Origin: Sphingobacterium sp. PCS056
Lineage (GTDB): Bacteria; Bacteroidota; Bacteroidia; Sphingobacteriales; Sphingobacteriaceae
NCBI RefSeq assembly: GCF_023273895.1
Contig: NZ_CP096883.1
Span: 2,852,001-2,916,000 of the forward strand
Length of the DNA: 64,000 nucleotides
Direction: 5' to 3'
Positions 54,066-63,527 of the stretch are shown piece by piece. The translations under genes were made by a program, and so were the position numbers. A model generated the notes under the pieces. It was not told where the DNA came from. It did not search any database and worked only from the letters and a program-made list of their open reading frames with translations. Every line of letters starts with the position of its first letter. The stretch's first letter is position 1.

Positions 54066-55721
54066 CTATCTTTTTTTGTTAAAAAAGCTTTCAATTTCGG
54101 CTAAAGTAAAGCTATTAAGACAGTTTTTGGCACTTAATCCACCTTTTCGTGCCACAAATATTCCATAATGCATATCCAATAAACCTTCGGTACGGTGCGC
54201 ATCTGGATTGATGGATAATAGTACACCTTTTTCTAAGGCATAACGATGCCACCGCCAATCTAAATCCAGGCGTAATGGATTGGCATTGATTTCAATCACA
54301 ACGTTGTGGGCAGCACAGGCATCAATTATTTTTTTATAATCCAATGGATAGCCTGATCTGCTTAATAAAAGTCGTCCGGTAGGATGTCCCAATATCGTGG
54401 TATAGGGATTTTCTATGGCTTTTAACAAACGGGCGGTTGCTTTTTCTTCGTCCATTTTGAGATTGGAGTGGACAGAAGCGACGACAAAATCAAAGCCAGC
54501 AAGAATCTCATCGGGATAATCTAAGGAACCATCGGCTAAAATATCGGACTCAATGCCTTTAAATATTTTAAAGGGCGCCAGTTGCTGATTGAGCTGATCG
54601 ATTTCTTCCCATTGTTTTTGTACACGGTCTATCGGCAGACCATTGGCATATACAGCAGTTTTGGAGTGGTCACAGATTCCGAAATAGCTAAGTCCTAATT
54701 CTTCTTTCGCGTAACGAGCCATTTCAGCTAAGGTATGTACCCCGTCGCTGTAGGTAGAGTGGTTATGCAAAGTGCCTTTCAGATCATCGAAATTGATCAA
54801 TCTGGGTAGTTGATGGTTTTTGGCCAAAAACACCTCATCCAGACCTTCTCGAAGTTCGGGTTCAATATAATCCAAGCCTTGTACCGCATAGAGCTCTTCT
54901 TCCGAATTTAAAGCCGTTATCAACTTTTCATCTAATAGTTCCAAGTGTTTTTTGGAACCTGTAGTTAAGATCAGATGTTGGTAAAATTCTGTTGTTGTGG
55001 AGAGGTAGAGGTGAAAGGAAAACCCAAGTTCATCTCGGAATGAGATATACTCCAGCTCTTCATTTACCTGATCAGGATAATGCGCATGTAGATAGGCCAA
55101 GGTGCTATCTCGATCTGCGCTTAATAGGATATCGACCGAACTTAATACTTCACATTTTCTACGGAATTCTCCAGTAAAGGAAATGAGGGCAGGAGATAGG
55201 CTATTTTCAAGTGCTGTAATGACGGCTTCTGCACTCTTCAGCACTCTTGCATATAAAAACCATCCTTGGTTGGATATGGAAAATTCAATGGATTTTTTAA
55301 TATCCTCTTGTGTTTTCAGTCCAAAACCTTTGGCTTCTATCAGTCGATTTTCGTTGCAGGCATATAAAAGCTCACCCACACTCTCAATCTGAAGGTCTGT
55401 CCAGATAATTTGTATTTTTTTGGGACCTAAGCCTTTTATGTTAAGCATTTCCAGAATTCCTTCTGGGGTAATGCTTAACATCGCATCTAACTCATCGAAT
55501 GAGCCAGTTTCGGCTAATTTTTTAACCTTTTCTGCCGTGCTTTTCCCGATTCCGGGTTGGCTGCTGATCTCTTCTAAAGAAGCGGTTTCAAGCAGAAAGG
55601 GTAGTTTATCTAACTTAAAGGATGCACTGGCAATTGCTTTTATTCGGAAAGGATTTTCATTATGCAATTCCATCAGCTGGCTACATAATTTGAATTTTTT
55701 AGCAATTGTCTTGTTATCCAT
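54066..55721 (-). CDS. PolX-like protein with PHP domain, polymerase site degenerate
   Basis: 551 residues in the bacterial/archaeal PolX layout. Helix-hairpin-helix repeats (about 1-130: SQPGIGKSTAEKVKKL, IKGLGPKKIQIIW) precede a polymerase-beta-like palm (about 165-320) and a C-terminal PHP phosphoesterase domain (LKGTLHNHSTYSDGVHTLAE, ICDHSKTA, VVASVHSNL, ILGHPTGRL, ISINPDAHRTE as LSINPDAHRTE). In the palm the usual GS-x-RR...GDIDIL reads GEFRRKCEVLSSVDIL, so the first metal Asp and the GS are lost. The PHP metal ligands are intact, so it is probably a nuclease or end-processing enzyme rather than a polymerase. Two bp before the NDH-2 stop. Confidence 0.87.
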   Translation of the reverse strand: MDNKTIAKKFKLCSQLMELHNENPFRIKAIASASFKLDKLPFLLETASLEEISSQPGIGKSTAEKVKKLAETGSFDELDAMLSITPEGILEMLNIKGLGPKKIQIIWTDLQIESVGELLYACNENRLIEAKGFGLKTQEDIKKSIEFSISNQGWFLYARVLKSAEAVITALENSLSPALISFTGEFRRKCEVLSSVDILLSADRDSTLAYLHAHYPDQVNEELEYISFRDELGFSFHLYLSTTTEFYQHLILTTGSKKHLELLDEKLITALNSEEELYAVQGLDYIEPELREGLDEVFLAKNHQLPRLINFDDLKGTLHNHSTYSDGVHTLAEMARYAKEELGLSYFGICDHSKTAVYANGLPIDRVQKQWEEIDQLNQQLAPFKIFKGIESDILADGSLDYPDEILAGFDFVVASVHSNLKMDEEKATARLLKAIENPYTTILGHPTGRLLLSRSGYPLDYKKIIDACAAHNVVIEINANPLRLDLDWRWHRYALEKGVLLSINPDAHRTEGLLDMHYGIFVARKGGLSAKNCLNSFTLAEIESFFNKKR

Positions 55722-55722
55722 T

Positions 55723-57042
55723 TTAGTTGTTTTCTATGACTTGATTATCGTTTTTTACTTCTGGAGCAGGTTGATTGTACTTGTAAAAGATTAATCGAAC
55801 ACCTGAGTTTTTAGTGAAAAATTTCACTGTCCAGTTGATAAAGGTAATGACTTTGTTTCTAAAACCAAAAATAGACATTAAGTGAACAAACATCCAAACG
55901 ATCCAGCCGAAGAATCCGTTAAAATGGATTTTACCCATATCCACCACCGCTTTGGCACGGCCAATAGTCGCCATGGAACCTTTGTCGAAGTAGGAGAATT
56001 TCTCATTTGAACGTTGGCCCATCACATTGCTAATGTGTTGTGCAACGTATTTACCTTGTTGCTGTGCTACAGGGGCTACACCTGGCAATCCACGAGGTAG
56101 ATCATCGGTAATAAATGCGGATACGTCGCCAATTGCATAGACATTTTCCATATCTAAGACACGGCATTGATCATCTGTCTGGATACGGTTACCACGTTGG
56201 ATATTTTCTTTTTTGAAGCCTTCTGGAAATTGACCTGCAACTCCAGCACCCCAGATCACTGTCTTTGTTTCGATCGCGCTACCATCACCAAAAGAGATTG
56301 CAGTGCCATCAAATCCTGTTACAGAAACATTTAATAATATTTTAACACCTAATGCTTTTAGGTATTTTTCCGAATCTTCGGAAGATTTTTCAGACAAATT
56401 AGCTAACACTTTACTTTGGCCTTCGACCAAGTAAACGTTCATTTCTTCTTTGCGTAATTCGGGATAATCTTTTTCTAAGATGTTATTTCTGATCTCAGCA
56501 ATTGCACCGGAAAGCTCAACACCTGTGGGACCTCCACCGACAATGACAAAGTTTAAAAATGGTTTACGCTCCTCTGGATTTGCAATTTGAACTGCTTTTT
56601 CCAGATTTTGTAACACATAGCTACGGATATTCAATGCTTCCTGAATGCTTTTCATCGGTAAGGCATATTTTGCGATTTGCTGATTACCAAAGAAATTGGT
56701 CGTAGCTCCTGTGGCAACGACTAAAAAATCATATTCAAAATCACCAATATTGGTTTGAACCGTTTTATTGATCGCATCGATATGATTGACTTCTGCAATT
56801 CGGAAACTAAAATTCTCCTGAGATTTGAACATCTTACGGATAGGGAATGAGATCGAATCTGCAGACAATGTACCTGTAGCTACTTGATACATTAAGGGTT
56901 GGAAAGTATGAAAATTATTTCGATCTAATAATAGTACTTCTACTTCCTTATTTTTTAACTTTTTAGCAACTTCAATTCCACCAAAACCAGCACCAATAAT
57001 GACCACTCTTGGGAATTTTCTATCTGAACGATTGCTTAGCAT
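55723..57042 (-). CDS. Type II NADH dehydrogenase
   Basis: 439-residue FAD enzyme passing electrons from NADH to menaquinone at the inner membrane face without pumping. FAD-binding VVIIGAGFGGIEVAKKL (near 15), the quinone-site region FQPLMYQVATGTLS, second dinucleotide fold FVIVGGGPTGVELSGAIAE (near 168), NVYAIGDVSAF (near 305). C-terminal amphipathic and hydrophobic helices (FNGFFGWIVWMFVHLMSIFG) anchor it to the membrane. Probably co-transcribed with the PolX gene, whose start lies 1 bp past its stop. Confidence 0.93.
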   Translation of the reverse strand: MLSNRSDRKFPRVVIIGAGFGGIEVAKKLKNKEVEVLLLDRNNFHTFQPLMYQVATGTLSADSISFPIRKMFKSQENFSFRIAEVNHIDAINKTVQTNIGDFEYDFLVVATGATTNFFGNQQIAKYALPMKSIQEALNIRSYVLQNLEKAVQIANPEERKPFLNFVIVGGGPTGVELSGAIAEIRNNILEKDYPELRKEEMNVYLVEGQSKVLANLSEKSSEDSEKYLKALGVKILLNVSVTGFDGTAISFGDGSAIETKTVIWGAGVAGQFPEGFKKENIQRGNRIQTDDQCRVLDMENVYAIGDVSAFITDDLPRGLPGVAPVAQQQGKYVAQHISNVMGQRSNEKFSYFDKGSMATIGRAKAVVDMGKIHFNGFFGWIVWMFVHLMSIFGFRNKVITFINWTVKFFTKNSGVRLIFYKYNQPAPEVKNDNQVIENN

Positions 57043-57220
57043 ATTATTTGAAATTTATATAAAATATTCGGAAACGTGTAATCCTTCTGCAAATATCTTA
57101 ATTTTTCATTCAAAAAACTAAAATATCTTTATATATACTTGCTTTTTATTGTCATATTTATGGAGAACAAGCTGTTTTTTTATTTTGTTTATTTTATTAC
57201 TACTTGTTAATCAGTGTCTT

Positions 57221-57260
57221 GCAAACAGAATTAATTGCATAGTTCATTAATTCTGTTTGC
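57221..57260. other. Perfect inverted repeat between ferredoxin and NDH-2 genes
   Basis: 15-bp perfect arms (57221-57235, 57246-57260) with a 10-bp centre. No T run on either strand. It may end the ferredoxin operon transcript or be a regulator site upstream of the NDH-2 gene. Confidence 0.5.
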
Positions 57261-57308
57261 GTGGATATTTTAAAAATTGGGTGTAAAAAGTACACTTTGA
57301 ATAATTTC

Positions 57309-57638
57309 TTATTGTAATGCACCTTTTATTTTAATACTTAAGCCTTCATTTTCGTTGGTTAATCTCAGTTGGCAAGCGAGTCGGCTATCGTCGTCGGCAT
57401 CTGGTAAAGTATCTAGCATATCGAGCTCCTGATCTTGAGGTTCTGATAAATGTTCTCCTCCTGATTTGATCTGTACATGGCAGGTGGCGCAAAGAGCCAT
57501 TCCTCCACAAGTGGCTAAGACCTCATACTCGGATGCTTTTAACAATTCCATTAAAGATAAGTTGACATCCGTAGGAACTTCAATTTTTTGAACGGTACCA
57601 TCCCGATCTTCAATTTCTATTTCAATAATATTGTCCAT
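57309..57638 (-). CDS. [2Fe-2S] ferredoxin, adrenodoxin type
   Basis: 109 residues. The cluster cysteines are Cys44, Cys50, Cys53 and Cys89 (CGGMALCATC, then RLACQL), spaced C-x5-C-x2-C-x35-C as in adrenodoxin and ISC-type ferredoxins. It opens with beta strands and is acidic, as usual for electron carriers. It follows the ferredoxin reductase gene by 2 bp, so the reductase is its likely electron donor. Confidence 0.93.
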   Translation of the reverse strand: MDNIIEIEIEDRDGTVQKIEVPTDVNLSLMELLKASEYEVLATCGGMALCATCHVQIKSGGEHLSEPQDQELDMLDTLPDADDDSRLACQLRLTNENEGLSIKIKGALQ

Positions 57639-57640
57639 AA

Positions 57641-58645
57641 CTAAAAAGTATTGATGCCGTTTACAGTGGTATATTTGAAACTTAGTTTTTGTTCGGGATA
57701 CACATATTTAAAAGCACTTTGTGCCATTAATGCCGCTTCATGGTATCCGCATAAAATCAATTTTAATTTACCTGGATAGGTATTGATATCTCCAATGGCA
57801 TAGATGCGTTCGATATTGGTTGAGTAATCATATGTATTGACCTCAATCGCATTTTTTTCAATCTGTAGACCCCAGTCTGCAATCGGTCCCAGTTTTGGTG
57901 TTAAACCAAATAACGGTATAAAATAATCGGCCTCCATGCGGACTTCTTCTTTCTGTTTATTGATCGCGATGACATGCGATAGACGATCTGAGCCATGCAC
58001 ATCTGCCAGATTGTGAGACAATAACAGATTGATCGCTCCTTTTTGAGCAAGCTCGAAAACCTTGTCGGCAGAGTCTGGTGCTCCTCGGAAAGAATCACTG
58101 CGATGTATTAATGTCAATTCTTTTGCGATATCAGCTAAATAGATCGCCCAGTCTAAGGCAGAGTCTCCACCACCGGCTATGATAATCTTTTTATCGCGAT
58201 AAGTCTCTGGATTTTTGACCATATAATCAACACCTTTTCTTTCGTATTGGGCTAAATGGGGCAACTCGGGCTTACGAGGCTCAAAACATCCTAAACCACC
58301 TGCTATAACGACAACTTGACAATGTATGCGTGTTCCTTCGGAGCTAATAACGATATATGAACCATCATCTTGTTTTTCGAGACCTTCCACACGTTCTCCA
58401 AGTGTAAATGTGGGATGGAATGGCTCGATTTGTTTCATTTGATTGTCAATCAGTTCCTGTGCTCGTATCGTGGGATACCCCGGTATATCGTATATCGGCT
58501 TATGTGGATAGATTTCGGAGAGCTGACCACCGACTTGAGGTAAAACATCAATAAGATGACATCTCATCTTTAATAAACCTGCTTCAAATACAGCAAATAG
58601 ACCTACTGGTCCAGCTCCTATAATACAAATGTCCGTTGTAATCAT
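57641..58645 (-). CDS. Ferredoxin--NADP reductase, thioredoxin-reductase-like (YumC type)
   Basis: 334-residue FAD/NADPH oxidoreductase. FAD site IIGAGPVGLFAVFEAG (near 8), NADPH site IIAGGGDSALDWAIYL (near 155), FAD site AIGDINTYPGKLKLILCGYH (near 283). The redox CxxC of true thioredoxin reductases is absent, which places it in the TrxR-like ferredoxin reductase group. Between a MarR regulator and a ferredoxin, spaced 1 and 2 bp, in one operon. Confidence 0.92.
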   Translation of the reverse strand: MITTDICIIGAGPVGLFAVFEAGLLKMRCHLIDVLPQVGGQLSEIYPHKPIYDIPGYPTIRAQELIDNQMKQIEPFHPTFTLGERVEGLEKQDDGSYIVISSEGTRIHCQVVVIAGGLGCFEPRKPELPHLAQYERKGVDYMVKNPETYRDKKIIIAGGGDSALDWAIYLADIAKELTLIHRSDSFRGAPDSADKVFELAQKGAINLLLSHNLADVHGSDRLSHVIAINKQKEEVRMEADYFIPLFGLTPKLGPIADWGLQIEKNAIEVNTYDYSTNIERIYAIGDINTYPGKLKLILCGYHEAALMAQSAFKYVYPEQKLSFKYTTVNGINTF

Positions 58646-58646
58646 A

Positions 58647-59087
58647 TCAAATTTTATTACTTAAGTTGTTATAAATTTTATCCAGTATACGCGTGAATGC
58701 AGTAAAGTCATCATCGGTTAAATTTTCCCAAGCCTTCATGCGGATGTTTGCAACGATTGGAGAGTAGGCTTCTACTTTTTTTCGACCTTCATCTGTCAAA
58801 TGCAAATAGATACTGCGGCGATCAGAGGGATGAATGACACGTTCTGTCAATCCTTTTTTTATTAATAGGTCAACAATACGGGTCAGGGTAGGCTGATCTT
58901 TACAACACTTTTCAGCGAGTTCTTTTTGCAATAGATCATCATTTTCATAAAGTGTTTTCATGATGGTCCATTGATCTACCGTGATGTCAAAGTCATTTTC
59001 AGTAAAAGAATTTTGTGCAAATTGTTTTACTTTTTTTGCTGTTCTTTCTAAAATGAAAGAGTATCGGTTGAATTTTTCGTCTTGCAT
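58647..59087 (-). CDS. MarR-family transcriptional regulator
   Basis: 146 residues with the winged-helix layout of MarR: NDDLLQKELAEKCCKDQPTL (HTH), TRIVDLLIKKGLTERVIHPS (recognition helix and wing), DRRSIYLHLTDEGRKKVEAY (wing and dimer helix). The paired Cys in the HTH (CCKD) could sense oxidants. It heads the operon with ferredoxin reductase and ferredoxin, and its promoter carries two palindromes, so autoregulation is likely. Confidence 0.92.
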   Translation of the reverse strand: MQDEKFNRYSFILERTAKKVKQFAQNSFTENDFDITVDQWTIMKTLYENDDLLQKELAEKCCKDQPTLTRIVDLLIKKGLTERVIHPSDRRSIYLHLTDEGRKKVEAYSPIVANIRMKAWENLTDDDFTAFTRILDKIYNNLSNKI

Positions 59088-59100
59088 TTAAATATTTGTA

Positions 59101-59115
59101 TACTAATATTTAGTA
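59101..59115. promoter_or_regulatory. Operator palindrome at the MarR operon start site
   Basis: Perfect 15-bp palindrome TACTAATATTTAGTA lying at the expected transcription start (about 59112) of the minus-strand promoter. Confidence 0.65.
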
Positions 59116-59118
59116 CAA

Positions 59119-59150
59119 CAAATATAATCAATAAATACTTCGTGCAACAA
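59119..59150 (-). promoter_or_regulatory. Promoter of the MarR-reductase-ferredoxin operon
   Basis: Minus strand TTG (59150-59148), 21-bp spacer, TATATTTG (59126-59119). A second TTG at 59147-59145 gives an 18-bp spacer. It lies between the two palindromes. Confidence 0.7.
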
Positions 59151-59155
59151 GTATT
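59134..59155. promoter_or_regulatory. Operator palindrome over the -33 box of the MarR operon
   Basis: Arms AATACTT (59134-59140) and AAGTATT (59149-59155) with an 8-bp centre that contains the TTG box on the minus strand. Confidence 0.55.
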
Positions 59156-59178
59156 ATGTGAATATATTGTAAAATAAA

Positions 59179-59212
59179 AAAAGGCTTTCGGATCAATTTC
59201 CGAAAGCCTTTT
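59179..59212 (-). terminator. Terminator of secDF
   Basis: Perfect 13-bp stem (59179-59191, 59200-59212) followed on the minus strand by T7, 22 bp past the secDF stop. Confidence 0.88.
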
Positions 59213-59233
59213 ACAAATTATGATAATTTTAAA

Positions 59234-62200
59234 TTATGGAGTCACTGGTTCTGCCTTCTTAGGAGCGTCTGCCAAGTGTTTTCCTTTACTCAAATCGTAT
59301 ACTGCTGGTGCAGCTAAGAATATCGATGAATAAGTACCTACAATAATACCAATTAAGATGGCGAAAGAGAATCCTCTGATCACTTCACCACCGAAAATGA
59401 ATAATACGGCTAATACGAATACAATAGTCAACGACGTAATCACTGTTCTACTTAATGTGGTATTGATCGCGTGGTTGATCGTTTCACCAAAATCTTTATT
59501 TAAAGCATTTGGTTTATTTACATCTTCACGGATACGGTCAAATACAACTACTGTATCATTGACAGAATACCCTAATACCGTTAAAATAGCGGCAATAAAA
59601 TGCTGGTCAATATCTAATGAAAATGGAACGATACCATCTAAAATAGAGAACAAGCCCAATACAATAATGGCATCATGAATGGTTGCGATAGCAGCCCCTG
59701 CTGAATATTGCCATTTACGGAAACGTACTAAAATATAGACTGCAATGATCAATAAGGCAAAGATAGTGGCATAAATTGATCTTGCTTTCATATCTGTAGC
59801 GATACTCGGTCCAACTTTCTGAGAAGAAAGAATCTCATATTTATTGCCTGCATCTACTTTAGATAATCCTTCGGTCAATTTAGTCAATACTTCTTTATCT
59901 GCTTCGTCAGAGGTTTCTTCAATATGGTAAGTTGTTGTTACTCGAACTTGATTTGAGGCTCCAAAGACTTTAACTTCAGTTGTTTTCTGGAAAGCATCAT
60001 CCAAATTTTGACGAACAGCTTCCAAATCAACAGGTTTATCGTAACGAATAGTATAGGTACGTCCACCTTGGAAATCGACCCCTTGACTAAATCCTTTAAT
60101 GAAGATCGATGCAAAACAAGCGATAACGACAACAATAGAAACGATGTAAAGTCCTTTTCTTTTCTTGATGAATTGGAAATTGGCATTTTGCAATGTTTTC
60201 GCAGACCAAGGGAAGGAAACTTTAATTTTCATGTCACGCTCCAACATCCACTCAAAAATAATACGAGTCAGGAAGATACCGGTGAATAATGAGGTGATAA
60301 TACCTACCATTAATGTGGTTGCAAATCCTAAAATCGGACCTGTTCCGAAGAAGAATAATACTAAACCAACTAAGAAGGTTGTAATCTGTGAATCTAAGAT
60401 TGAAGGTAATGCGTGTTTGTAACCATCGGCAACAGCTTGACGGATTGACTTGCCACCTGCTAATTCTTCACGAATACGCTCGTAAATCAGTACGTTGGCA
60501 TCCACCGCGGTACCCATTGTCAATACGATACCCGCGATACCAGGTAATGTCAGTACAGCATTTAATGATGCTAATACCCCCATGATAAAGAATACGTTTA
60601 CAAGAACAGCAACGTTTGCTATCAAACCTGCAGTATTGTAATACGCGATCATGAATACAAGAACCAATACGATACCGATCACTGCTGAATTTACACCCGA
60701 ATCAATTGCCGATTGTCCTAAAGTAGGACCTACAATTGCCTCTTCAACGATTTTAGCAGTTGTTGGTAAACGACCAGCTTTCAATACGTTTGCTAAATCT
60801 TTGGTGTCTTCTACGGTAAATGAACCTGAGATGGATGAATTACCACCAGCGATCTCTTCATTCACACCGGGTGCTGAATATACGACATTGTCAAGCACGA
60901 TAGCGATCGATTGGTGACCTTGTGCTGCTTTAGCGGTAATTTTTTTCCATTCACGAGCACCTTCGCTGTTCATTTGCATGGAAACAACGGGTTCGTTTCT
61001 TTCATTAAACTCGTCACGAGCATTGGTAATAACGTCACCTGTTAAAACAGGTCCATTATCGACACCTGCAGGTCTGATGGCATATAAAGAAAGGATATTG
61101 GGTGTTTTAGCTTCTGGTTTTACCGACCATAGCAATTTTAAATTTCCTGGAATAATCGATTTAACCTCAGGTCTGTTTAAAAAAGCATTTACTTTTGCGG
61201 TATCTTTTAGATCTGCACTACCCACCATTGCTCCAGGCATCAAAGCCATCTGTTGATTCTCGCCCATGTAAACAGCAGGTCTCAACACATCAAACAATGG
61301 GTTATCTTGCGATAATTTTGTCGTAGCACTATCTTTCGTGTTTTTATTTGCACCTAAGTTCGCCAATAAATCATCTGATTTTTTAGTCGAATCTGTTGTT
61401 GCTTTATCCTCCGTAGGAGCTACTTTTAAAGTTGTAGATAAAGTTTTGTTGATGTTTTCCAACAAAGGATACACTTCCTGATTAGCATGAGTTTCGTAAA
61501 ACTCTAACTTGGCCGATCCCTGTAATAATTTACGGACACGCTGCTCATCATTCACACCTGGTAATTCAATTAAAATACGGTTTGTACCTTGTTGAATCTG
61601 GATGTTAGGAGAAGCAACTCCAAACTTATCAATACGTGTACGAAGTACTTTGTATGAATTTTGGATAGCATTATCAGCTTCTTTTTGTAAAAAAGATTCC
61701 AATTGTCTATCAGAGTCCCCCGCTTTGATTAAAGATGCATTATCTTTAGTCGCGAAATAAGTTGAGAGTGGAGTCGTACTACCCGTAGCTTTATATTCTT
61801 CAATGAATAAATTTACTAGAGATTGTTGACTTGTTTTACTTTTCGAAATTGCAGCTGAAAGTGCCGCATTGAATTTCTCGTCTTTAGGATTATCTGCTAA
61901 GTTACGAATCAACTCATCGATTGAGATTTCCATCGTCACGTTCATACCTCCTTTTAGATCCAGTCCTAAAGCCAATTCTTGTGCTTTAGCTTCTCTGTAG
62001 GTGTATTTTGCAAAACCTAAATTGTAAACAACCTCGCCAGCGATAGAGTCTAGGTACGATTTTTCACGTGCCATATCTCCTTGTGCATAATTCTCAGCAT
62101 CACGCTCAACTTTGCGGGTTACAAAAGTGAATGATAGGGCGTATAGACATGCTATAGATACCGCTATCACCAAAAATTTAATCAGCCCTTTACCTTGCAT
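59234..62200 (-). CDS. secDF: Fused protein translocase subunit SecDF
   Basis: 988 residues joining SecD and SecF, proton-driven partners of SecYEG that pull exported proteins out of the channel. SecD half: N-terminal helix, GLDLKGGMNVTMEISIDELI, large periplasmic part, then GTAVDANVLIYERIREELAG. SecF half from about 650: FIKGFSQGVDFQGGRTYTIR and GYSVNDTVVVFDRIREDVNK, with the final helix cluster. About twelve transmembrane helices. A Ser/Thr/Lys-rich insertion near 255-285 (STKKSDDLLANLGANKNTKD) lengthens the periplasmic head. Confidence 0.97.
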   Translation of the reverse strand: MQGKGLIKFLVIAVSIACLYALSFTFVTRKVERDAENYAQGDMAREKSYLDSIAGEVVYNLGFAKYTYREAKAQELALGLDLKGGMNVTMEISIDELIRNLADNPKDEKFNAALSAAISKSKTSQQSLVNLFIEEYKATGSTTPLSTYFATKDNASLIKAGDSDRQLESFLQKEADNAIQNSYKVLRTRIDKFGVASPNIQIQQGTNRILIELPGVNDEQRVRKLLQGSAKLEFYETHANQEVYPLLENINKTLSTTLKVAPTEDKATTDSTKKSDDLLANLGANKNTKDSATTKLSQDNPLFDVLRPAVYMGENQQMALMPGAMVGSADLKDTAKVNAFLNRPEVKSIIPGNLKLLWSVKPEAKTPNILSLYAIRPAGVDNGPVLTGDVITNARDEFNERNEPVVSMQMNSEGAREWKKITAKAAQGHQSIAIVLDNVVYSAPGVNEEIAGGNSSISGSFTVEDTKDLANVLKAGRLPTTAKIVEEAIVGPTLGQSAIDSGVNSAVIGIVLVLVFMIAYYNTAGLIANVAVLVNVFFIMGVLASLNAVLTLPGIAGIVLTMGTAVDANVLIYERIREELAGGKSIRQAVADGYKHALPSILDSQITTFLVGLVLFFFGTGPILGFATTLMVGIITSLFTGIFLTRIIFEWMLERDMKIKVSFPWSAKTLQNANFQFIKKRKGLYIVSIVVVIACFASIFIKGFSQGVDFQGGRTYTIRYDKPVDLEAVRQNLDDAFQKTTEVKVFGASNQVRVTTTYHIEETSDEADKEVLTKLTEGLSKVDAGNKYEILSSQKVGPSIATDMKARSIYATIFALLIIAVYILVRFRKWQYSAGAAIATIHDAIIVLGLFSILDGIVPFSLDIDQHFIAAILTVLGYSVNDTVVVFDRIREDVNKPNALNKDFGETINHAINTTLSRTVITSLTIVFVLAVLFIFGGEVIRGFSFAILIGIIVGTYSSIFLAAPAVYDLSKGKHLADAPKKAEPVTP

Positions 62201-62286
62201 CGTCTGTTTTTAGTGTATTAGTTTGATATTATATGATATAATTGATAACTCATTCTTGTTTGAAAATTACAATTCTCCAAGAATGC

Positions 62287-62294
62287 CAAAGGTA
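62287..62294 (-). promoter_or_regulatory. Possible -7 element of secDF
   Basis: TACCTTTG on the minus strand, an exact TAnnTTTG match, about 87 bp before the start codon. No matching -33 box. Confidence 0.3.
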
Positions 62295-62390
62295 TAAAAA
62301 TTTTGTAAAATGAAAAGCTTTATTTGATTAAGCTTATGATAAAAAGCGATTAATTTACAATCAATAGGTTACGCTATTTACTTTAAATAG

Positions 62391-62419
62391 AAAAAGCCTC
62401 CCTTTTGGGGAGGCTTTTT
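62391..62419. terminator. Terminator after the outer-membrane-type protein gene
   Basis: Perfect 12-bp stem (62391-62402, 62408-62419) with GC-rich top and A5/T6 flanks, 20 bp past the stop at 62440. Confidence 0.9.
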
Positions 62420-62439
62420 TATGCATCATGCAATTCTAC

Positions 62440-62913
62440 CTATCTTAATGTATATTTAATACCGAAAGAAAAAGTCGATGCATCAAAATCATTACCGTGA
62501 TTTAATCTCCAATCTGGTTTCCAATCTGCGTGAAGACCGATAGGTGCTGCAGGAATTTTAAATTCCAAACCTAATTGTGGACGTAAAGCTACCCAAGTTT
62601 GGTTATCGCCAGCATCAATAAATGATAACTGTGCACCAATACCTGCATACCAACCTAAACCGTTAGTGCCTGAGAATGGTCTTGCATATTGGTAATCAGC
62701 TCCAACTGCAACAACATGGTCATCAAACATAATTTGTGCTTGACCATTATTTGCACCACCCATAGATTGTTTGTATTGAACACCCCATAAATCACCTACT
62801 GTACCATCAAATACAACACCGATAGCCGCGCGTTGTGGTGATTGAGCTTTAGCCTCTTGTGCTCCTAATGCTAATATGGCAACTGCAGCCATTGATAGTA
62901 ATACTTTTTTCAT
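62440..62913 (-). CDS. Small outer-membrane beta-barrel-like protein
   Basis: 157 residues from the ATG at 62913 (MKKVLLSMAAVAILALGAQ, a textbook signal peptide cleaved after EAKA). The frame extends 17 codons further upstream without signal-like features, so the later start is preferred. The mature part shows alternating beta strands with aromatic ends (GVQYKQSMGG, GADYQYARPFSG, WYAGIGAQLSFID) and closes with a terminal strand FSFGIKYTLR, as in 8-stranded barrels. It resembles small Bacteroidota proteins of unknown role. Confidence 0.78.
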   Translation of the reverse strand: MKKVLLSMAAVAILALGAQEAKAQSPQRAAIGVVFDGTVGDLWGVQYKQSMGGANNGQAQIMFDDHVVAVGADYQYARPFSGTNGLGWYAGIGAQLSFIDAGDNQTWVALRPQLGLEFKIPAAPIGLHADWKPDWRLNHGNDFDASTFSFGIKYTLR

Positions 62914-62936
62914 AATATGTGTTTTTAAATTCAATT

Positions 62937-62949
62937 CAGACTTAGTCTG
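62937..62949. promoter_or_regulatory. 13-bp palindrome upstream of the barrel protein gene
   Basis: CAGACTTAGTCTG, 24 bp before the start codon. It may be a regulator site or lie in the mRNA leader. Confidence 0.3.
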
Positions 62950-62959
62950 CAAATAGCTT

Positions 62960-63520
62960 GCCAAAAGTTGTAACTAGAGATTGAGGACAAGAAAAAATAA
63001 GGGGATGCAAAAGAATGTTGAAGGATGCTGCTAACGATCTTGATTAAGGTAATATTGTGACAATGAGTTATTAAGTTGGTTTTTTGAGGTAAGATCATTG
63101 CGATAATCGGCATGATGTCACCAACGATTTTCATTTTTTTTCTTTATAAAAATTGATCCATTGTTATTGGAACACAACAAGAAGTCTATAGATATACCTA
63201 ATAAATACACAGGATCAGCGATGCGGATCTCTGGAGTGGGGCCATAGATAGAGCAATATTCATCTAAAAACACAGGGTCGTTTGATATGGATGATCTAGA
63301 CCATAAAATATGAGCGATTTGCTCGCTTATATAATACGATATTAAAAAGCCATGGATGGTCTATAGAATTATGTAGAAGTGGTATTAGGTTGAAAAAATA
63401 TTGTGGTAGATCTGTTTGTCTTTTTAAAATGTTATTATTTTATCTAGCCAGCTATGTTAAGCTTAAGTTATATTAATCATTTCAATGTAATTAGTCAAAA
63501 TAATTTTCGTTTTTCATGAA
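62960..63520. other. Non-coding region before guaB
   Basis: About 560 bp without a convincing open frame on either strand. A short hairpin GAGC-N5-GCTC lies near 63312. I see no RNA family or mobile element remnant. Confidence 0.3.
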
Positions 63521-63527
63521 TTATTCT

